Origin: Corynebacterium sp.
Lineage (GTDB): Bacteria; Actinomycetota; Actinomycetes; Mycobacteriales; Mycobacteriaceae
Direction of reading: 5' to 3'
Assembly (NCBI RefSeq): GCF_030826625.1
Contig: NZ_JAPJNQ010000083.1
Coordinates: forward strand, 1 to 9,280
Length of the DNA: 9,280 nucleotides
The notes under the pieces are model-generated. The model ran no database searches. It had not been told where the DNA came from and worked only from the letters and a program-made list of their open reading frames with translations. The translations under genes and the position numbers were made by a program. Every line of letters starts with the position of its first letter. Within the stretch, counting starts at the first letter, position 1. This document shows, in pieces, positions 7,054 to 9,280 of the stretch.

Positions 7054-7082
7054 GATTTGGGGAAACGCTGGGTGTCTATAGT
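7054..7082 (+). promoter_or_regulatory. Candidate tRNA-Tyr promoter
   Basis: TATAGT at 7077–7082 is a good -10 hexamer 30 bases before the mature tRNA. GATTTG (7054–7059) is a poor -35 at 17-base spacing, though actinobacterial -35 boxes are often weak. A second CTATAGT at 7044–7050 could be an alternative -10. Position and -10 quality support the call; there is no direct evidence. Confidence 0.4.
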
Positions 7083-7111
7083 AGGGTAAATAACCGCACC
7101 AAATGGTGCAC

Positions 7112-7193
7112 GCCAGGTTGCCCGAGCGGCCAAAGGGAGCGGACTGTAAATCCGCCGGCATTGCCTTCAGAAGTTCGAATCTTCTACCTGGCA
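7112..7193 (+). tRNA. tRNA-Tyr (GTA)
   Basis: 82 bases including discriminator A7193; CCA is not encoded. The acceptor stem is GCCAGGT (7112–7118) with ACCTGGC (7186–7192), fully paired. The anticodon arm reads GCGGA CTGTAAA TCCGC, giving anticodon GTA. A long variable arm (GGCATTGCC type), as in bacterial class II tRNA-Tyr, precedes the T arm AGAAG TTCGAAT CTTCT. It stands alone with its own terminator. Confidence 0.97.
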
Positions 7194-7202
7194 CAGCAGA
7201 TG

Positions 7203-7232
7203 AAACCCACGCGATGATTCGCGTGGGTTTTT
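7203..7232 (+). terminator. Intrinsic terminator after tRNA-Tyr
   Basis: AAACCCACGCG (7203–7213) pairs perfectly with CGCGTGGGTTT (7220–7230) across a six-base loop, and the T-run continues to 7232. It starts 10 bases after the tRNA. The A-run on the 5' side means it could also stop transcription from the other side. Confidence 0.92.
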
Positions 7233-7284
7233 CGCATGCCTGGGCTACGGCCCTTAGGATCCAAGACGGGTTATGGGGTTATGC

Positions 7285-7324
7285 GGGGTTAAACGACAAA
7301 AAGTGGGGCTAAACGACACAAAGT
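7285..7324 (+). repeat. 20-bp motif, tandem copies 1 and 2
   Basis: GGGGTTAAACGACAAAAAGT (7285–7304) is followed at once by GGGGCTAAACGACACAAAGT (7305–7324), two mismatches in 20. A half-unit GGGGTTATGC (7275–7284) precedes them. Copy 2 runs into a perfect inverted repeat, GACACA AAG TGTGTC (7315–7329). Related copies occur at 7487 (plus) and 7777 (minus). Confidence 0.85.
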
Positions 7325-7361
7325 GTGTCTGATCGGGGGTGTCGACCAGAGCTTGGTCCCG

Positions 7362-7413
7362 TTTTGCAAATAGGCCTCCTGAAACCGGCCATTTTCGTTC
7401 ACTATTTGTAAAA
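7362..7413. repeat. Long inverted repeat (12-bp arms)
   Basis: TTTTGCAAATAG (7362–7373) and CTATTTGTAAAA (7402–7413) pair over 12 positions, with one G·T wobble in RNA. The 28-base loop contains a smaller GGCC/GGCC pair. Just upstream GACCA/TGGTC (7344–7348, 7354–7358) forms another small hairpin. A-rich and T-rich arm ends do not form a clear terminator in either direction. Confidence 0.7.
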
Positions 7414-7424
7414 AAGACACCATC

Positions 7425-7456
7425 GACATGATTGTCGGCAGACATGATTACCGGCG
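7425..7456. repeat. Two-copy 16-bp tandem repeat within an inverted repeat
   Basis: GACATGATTGTCGGCA (7425–7440) is followed by GACATGATTACCGGCG (7441–7456), 13 of 16 identical. The pair is enclosed by CCATCG (7420–7425) and CGATGG (7455–7460), and the first copy lies in the perfect inverted repeat CGACA TGAT TGTCG (7424–7437). Confidence 0.7.
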
Positions 7457-7486
7457 ATGGGCTAAGCGGGAGACGAAGCAAAAAGC

Positions 7487-7796
7487 GGGGGTATGCGACA
7501 AAATGTGTATGGGTGTGTCTGGGGCTGTTACCCCGTGGTCGGGGTTAGGTGCCTATTCATCCTTTCTGTACGCCTAGGTTGTGGTTATAGGCGGTTGGGA
7601 AGCGTTGTTGTAGAGGGCTGGTCGTCCTGTTTGCTGGGCGGCTTTGTTTTTTGTTGTGGGGCACCTCAGTGTTGAAGTGTGCTGACAGTTGCCGGTCTGG
7701 ACGAGTTTTCGTTGTGGGGATTATAAATGCGGTGTTTTTAGCTCTTGCTCTGCGTCAATGACACCCACACGGACACACTTTTTGTCGTATATCCTC
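7487..7796. mobile_element. Possible MITE-like remnant bounded by inverted copies of the 20-bp motif
   Basis: The left end GGGGGTATGCGACAAAATGT (7487–7506) and the right end on the minus strand, GAGGATATACGACAAAAAGT (7796 to 7777), agree at 16 of 20 positions. The match continues inward at lower quality, to about 24 of 31. The 310-bp interior has no credible coding frame, as in a non-autonomous element. AAGCGG occurs at 7483–7488 and 7800–7805 but does not abut both ends neatly, so it is not a proven target duplication. No transposase is present and I cannot name an IS family. Confidence 0.35.
7530..7592. repeat. Two hairpins in the G+T-rich interior
   Basis: ACCCCG TGGT CGGGGT (7530–7545) is a compact 6-bp stem with a 4-base loop. 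It is followed by GCCTAT (7551–7556) with ATAGGC (7587–7592), a 6-bp stem around 30 bases. Neither has a T-run behind it. Confidence 0.5.
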
Positions 7797-7892
7797 TCCA
7801 AGCGGTCGGGCGAGAGAGGTGTGTTGGTTCTGCCTGAGCGGTGGCAAAGCATAGGTAATGAATAGACAAAAAACATGTCTTAACCTTGCGAT

Positions 7893-7922
7893 TTGTGTAC
7901 TAACACTGAACTGGGTTAGGCT
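7893..7922 (+). promoter_or_regulatory. Candidate promoter of the tRNA-Thr/Met transcript
   Basis: TTGTGT (7893–7898), an 18-base spacer and TAGGCT (7917–7922) make a plausible sigma-A type promoter 65 bases before tRNA-Thr. Alternative hexamers exist (TTGCGA at 7886–7891), so the -35 is uncertain. Confidence 0.4.
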
Positions 7923-7987
7923 ATGTGAGGCTTCAACGGAGCGCAACAAAGTAGATCGAAAGACTGCAAAGTTGGTTTCGAGGCTGC

Positions 7988-8060
7988 GCCCCCTTAGCTC
8001 AGTCGGCAGAGCGTTTCCATGGTAAGGAAAAGGTCGACGGTTCGATTCCGTCAGGGGGCT
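7988..8060 (+). tRNA. tRNA-Thr (GGT)
   Basis: 73 bases with discriminator T8060; CCA is not encoded. Acceptor GCCCCCT (7988–7994) pairs with AGGGGGC (8053–8059). D arm GCTC...GAGC, anticodon arm TTTCC ATGGTAA GGAAA (anticodon GGT), T arm GACGG TTCGATT CCGTC. First of the Thr–Met–Trp group upstream of secE. Confidence 0.97.
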
Positions 8061-8103
8061 CTGTTGCTGTTTAGGGTCGAACACCTTAGACGTTGCAACA
8101 CCA

Positions 8104-8175
8104 GGCGGTGTAGCTCAGTGGTAGAGCATACGACTCATAATCGTTGTGTCGCGGGTTCAATTCCCGCCATCGCTA
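8104..8175 (+). tRNA. tRNA-Met (CAT), elongator type
   Basis: 72 bases with discriminator A8175; CCA not encoded. Anticodon arm TACGA CTCATAA TCGTT gives CAT at 8136–8138. It lacks the three G:C pairs at the base of the anticodon stem and the C1·A72 mismatch of initiator tRNA, and it sits in the usual place of metT between the Thr and Trp genes. Odd points: G1·U72 and G5·U68 wobbles, a U27·U43 mismatch and a seven-base D loop. A lysidine-modified tRNA-Ile(CAT) is a less likely alternative. Confidence 0.92.
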
Positions 8176-8202
8176 CTGGGATTTTTCCCATAACCTCAAG
8201 CC

Positions 8203-8233
8203 TTGCACTGACCGCATCTCGGTCTGCTAAGGT
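8203..8233 (+). promoter_or_regulatory. Candidate promoter for tRNA-Trp–secE with an inverted repeat in its spacer
   Basis: TTGCAC (8203–8208) and TAAGGT (8228–8233, preceded by TGC as an extended -10) are separated by 19 bases. The spacer contains a perfect inverted repeat, GACCG CATCT CGGTC (8210–8224), lying almost exactly between the hexamers, where a repressor or activator could bind. The tRNA-Trp starts 62 bases beyond the -10. Hexamer quality is fair and the spacing slightly long. Confidence 0.45.
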
Positions 8234-8294
8234 GAAGGATGCTGCAGAATACGGTGGGCCCAAGGTATCACCGGTCTGATAAACAGCAACCTCT

Positions 8295-8370
8295 AGGGGC
8301 GTGGCGCAATTGGTAGCGCAACGGTCTCCAAAACCGTAGGTTGCAGGTTCGAGTCCTGTCGCCCCTGCCA
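8295..8370 (+). tRNA. tRNA-Trp (CCA) with encoded 3' CCA
   Basis: Acceptor AGGGGCG (8295–8301) pairs with CGCCCCT (8360–8366), discriminator G8367, then CCA (8368–8370) in the DNA, unlike the other three tRNAs here. Anticodon arm ACGGT CTCCAAA ACCGT (anticodon CCA, 8328–8330), T arm GCAGG TTCGAGT CCTGT with one wobble. It lies 85 bases before secE, an arrangement common in actinobacteria. Confidence 0.97.
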
Positions 8371-8412
8371 TAATTTTCATGAGGTCATTCACCGAGGTCA
8401 ACTTTAAGGCCG

Positions 8413-8443
8413 CTCGAGGACACTGACCACTCGAGGACACTGA
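8413..8443 (+). repeat. 14-bp direct repeat in the secE leader
   Basis: CTCGAGGACACTGA occurs at 8413–8426 and again at 8430–8443, a 17-base period. The last bases of copy 2 (TGA) merge into the GAGGAG ribosome site (8442–8447). Copy 1 also contains an SD-like CGAGGA, but no start codon stands at suitable distance. Confidence 0.85.
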
Positions 8444-8455
8444 GGAGTCATTGAC

Positions 8456-8788
8456 GTGAGCGAAGAGAACAACGCCACCGGCGGTCCAGCTCGTCCAGTC
8501 GGTAAGCGTCAACGCTCCGGTGCGTCCACCACCTCCCGTGCTTCTTATGAAGCTAAGCATGTCGTCAAGGTAGATAACTCTTCTGTCCAAGACGATAAAC
8601 CAGGCGGTGGCCCAGCCCGTTTTGTTCCGGAAGTTGTTTCCGAAATGGGCAAAGTTGTTTGGCCTACCGCGAAGCAGATGGTGCAGTACACCATCGTTGT
8701 GTTTGCATTCCTTTTTGTTTTGACTGCGCTTGTCTGGAGCATCGACACTGTCGCCACCATGGGAGTTGAAGCAGTCCTTACTCCTTAG
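8456..8788 (+). CDS. secE: SecE, protein translocase subunit
   Basis: Essential subunit that clamps SecY in the SecYEG channel of the cytoplasmic membrane. 110 residues: a polar, Ser/Gly-rich N-terminal extension (1–52) common in actinobacterial SecE, then the conserved amphipathic helix and hinge FVPEVVSEMGKVVWPTAKQM (56–75) and a single membrane helix (about 77–95, YTIVVFAFLFVLTALVWSI). The short tail faces outward. Start GTG 8456 follows GAGGAG (8442–8447) by eight bases; a TTG at 8451 is too close to the SD. Position between tRNA-Trp and nusG is the standard one and confirms the call. Confidence 0.96.
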   Translation: MSEENNATGGPARPVGKRQRSGASTTSRASYEAKHVVKVDNSSVQDDKPGGGPARFVPEVVSEMGKVVWPTAKQMVQYTIVVFAFLFVLTALVWSIDTVATMGVEAVLTP

Positions 8789-8814
8789 CTATAATTGCTT
8801 CATATCAGGTTGTG

Positions 8815-8850
8815 ATCCCGCTTGTCCCTCGATGGATAAGCGGGATAATT
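8815..8850 (+). terminator. Hairpin between secE and nusG, terminator or attenuator candidate
   Basis: ATCCCGCTT (8815–8823) and AAGCGGGAT (8838–8846) pair perfectly. The stem continues inward through GTCC/GGAT with one G·T wobble, to 13 pairs with a six-base loop (CTCGAT). Only AATTT follows, a weak T-run, so partial termination or RNA processing between the two genes is more likely than full termination. Confidence 0.6.
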
Positions 8851-8868
8851 TATGAGCGCAACCAGTCC

Positions 8869-8892
8869 ACGACATATTCAACGACATATTCA
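8869..8892 (+). repeat. 12-bp perfect tandem repeat in the nusG leader
   Basis: ACGACATATTCA occurs twice with no gap (8869–8880, 8881–8892), 10 bases before the nusG ribosome site. Its function is unknown; it may be a recent slippage duplication, or repeat a TATTCA-like -10 element. Confidence 0.85.
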
Positions 8893-8915
8893 CCCAGGCA
8901 CAAGGGAGCGCTACA

Positions 8916-9280
8916 GTGAGCGAAGACACCCAGAACAACGAAGATCAACAAAACACCAGTGACGTATTCGATGACGTCACTCCAGAGGTAGCCAAAGCAA
9001 GTGAGGCTGCTGAGTTGGCGGCGGAAGAAGACCGTGAATCGCTCGGCGAAGGCTATGACGCTGACTCCACCGATTTCGCCAAAGACCACGAAGAAGCGCT
9101 CGAGGCGGTTGGTGCAGAAGCTGCGGTTGGCGCTGGCGCAGACGGGACTGATGGACCTGAATCCACTAATGCTGGTGAAGCCGGAGGACCTGGCGAACAA
9201 CTCGACGAGGATGTTGCTTACCGACGTCGTCTGCGCGAATTCACCAAGGAGCTGAAAAAGCAGCCTGGTCAGTGGTACAT
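8916..9280 (+). CDS. nusG: NusG, transcription elongation/antitermination factor (3' end outside window)
   Basis: RNA polymerase-associated factor that controls elongation, pausing and Rho-dependent termination. The frame opens at GTG 8916, seven bases after AAGGGAG (8902–8908), and is still open at the end of the window: 121 residues visible. Residues 1–101 form an acidic, low-complexity extension rich in Glu, Asp, Ala and Gly, typical of actinobacterial NusG. The conserved part begins at about 102 with YRRRLREFTKELKKQPGQWY, whose last residues GQWY open the NGN domain; the rest of that domain and the KOW domain are cut off. Placement after secE confirms the call. In related genomes rplK and rplA follow. 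Confidence 0.94.
   Translation, partial: MSEDTQNNEDQQNTSDVFDDVTPEVAKASEAAELAAEEDRESLGEGYDADSTDFAKDHEEALEAVGAEAAVGAGADGTDGPESTNAGEAGGPGEQLDEDVAYRRRLREFTKELKKQPGQWY

Larger units (their letters stand above)
7233..7987. other. Repeat-rich intergenic region without a credible gene
   Basis: About 750 bases between the tRNA-Tyr terminator and tRNA-Thr. Frames of 60–109 codons occur but show no SD, domain or credible composition, and some run through repeats or a tRNA. The region holds four copies of a 20-bp motif, several hairpins, a 16-bp tandem repeat and, at about 7540–7745, a strongly G+T-rich plus strand. The part nearest tRNA-Thr (7886–7922) may hold that gene's promoter. The whole may be debris of mobile elements or an unrecognised RNA or regulatory region. 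Confidence 0.6.

Noticed and set aside
7112..7193. tRNA-Tyr as the attachment site of an integrated element
   Set aside because: I found no second copy of the tRNA 3' end downstream and no integrase gene in the window.
7103..7312. Plus-strand frame of 69 codons over tRNA-Tyr
   Set aside because: LPERPKGADCKSAGIAFRSSNLLPG is a false translation of the tRNA, and the frame continues through the terminator.
7275..7340. G-quadruplex from the GGGG runs
   Set aside because: Four runs exist, but the loops are about 6, 16 and 26 bases, too long for a confident call.
7254..7481. Minus-strand frame of 75 codons in the repeat region
   Set aside because: It spans the tandem 20-bp repeats and the long hairpin, has no ribosome site and shows no recognisable motif.
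7493..7675. Plus-strand frame of 60 codons rich in Cys, Gly and Val
   Set aside because: The composition simply reflects G+T-rich DNA; there is no ribosome site and the start lies in a repeat copy.
7755..8084. Minus-strand reading frame of 109 codons across the tRNA-Thr gene
   Set aside because: Its first part (SNRRPFPYHGNALPTELRG) is the well-known false translation of a tRNA-Thr gene; the rest runs through the repeats.
8135..8590. Minus-strand reading frame of 151 codons from tRNA-Met into secE
   Set aside because: GLEPATYGFGDRCATNCATP and AGIEPATQ are typical false translations of tRNA genes; it also lies antisense to secE.
8852..8962. 36-codon frame before and into nusG as a leader peptide
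   Set aside because: No ribosome site and it overlaps nusG out of frame; basic composition arises from the repeat and the nusG start region.

Overview
The window looks like a chromosomal segment of a Corynebacterium (order Mycobacteriales). The gene order menD – DUF3592-like membrane protein – GT4 mannosyltransferase – menG (ubiE) – [small variable gene] – menJ (opposite strand) – long-chain polyprenyl diphosphate synthase matches, from memory, M. tuberculosis Rv0555–Rv0562 and the equivalent C. glutamicum locus. It is followed by tRNA-Tyr, then tRNA-Thr, tRNA-Met and tRNA-Trp, secE and nusG, a typical actinobacterial arrangement. GTG starts and moderately high GC fit. I cannot name the species.

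Layout. 1–2860: a tight plus-strand cluster with the 3' two thirds of menD, a two-helix membrane protein, and an overlapping GT4 glycosyltransferase (probable mgtA/pimB). 3011–3751: menG, after a 150-bp gap. 3752–4194: an AT-richer insert holding a 16-bp tandem repeat and an unrecognised 102-residue membrane protein. 4314–5720 (minus): menJ. 5831–6847: polyprenyl diphosphate synthase, divergent from menJ. 6848–7111: intergenic, with a short alternating repeat array and tRNA-Tyr promoter candidates. 7112–7232: tRNA-Tyr with a strong terminator. 7233–7987: about 750 bp with no credible gene, but with direct and inverted repeats and four copies of one 20-bp motif; two of these face each other 310 bp apart like the ends of a small non-autonomous element. 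7988–8370: tRNA-Thr, tRNA-Met, tRNA-Trp. 8456–8788: secE. 8916–9280: 5' part of nusG.

Function. menD, menG, menJ and the prenyl synthase together supply respiratory menaquinone: MenD acts early in the head-group pathway, the prenyl synthase makes the side chain, MenG methylates the demethylated quinone, and MenJ saturates one isoprene unit. The mannosyltransferase belongs to cell-envelope glycolipid synthesis and sits in this block by conserved synteny rather than by obvious pathway logic. The right half is protein-synthesis and export machinery.

Novelty. All the recognised genes are housekeeping genes. The parts not explained by known genes are the repeat-rich region 7233–7987, the alternating array at 6943–7032, and the low-GC insert between menG and menJ. 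I see no sign of a defence system, prophage or complete transposon.
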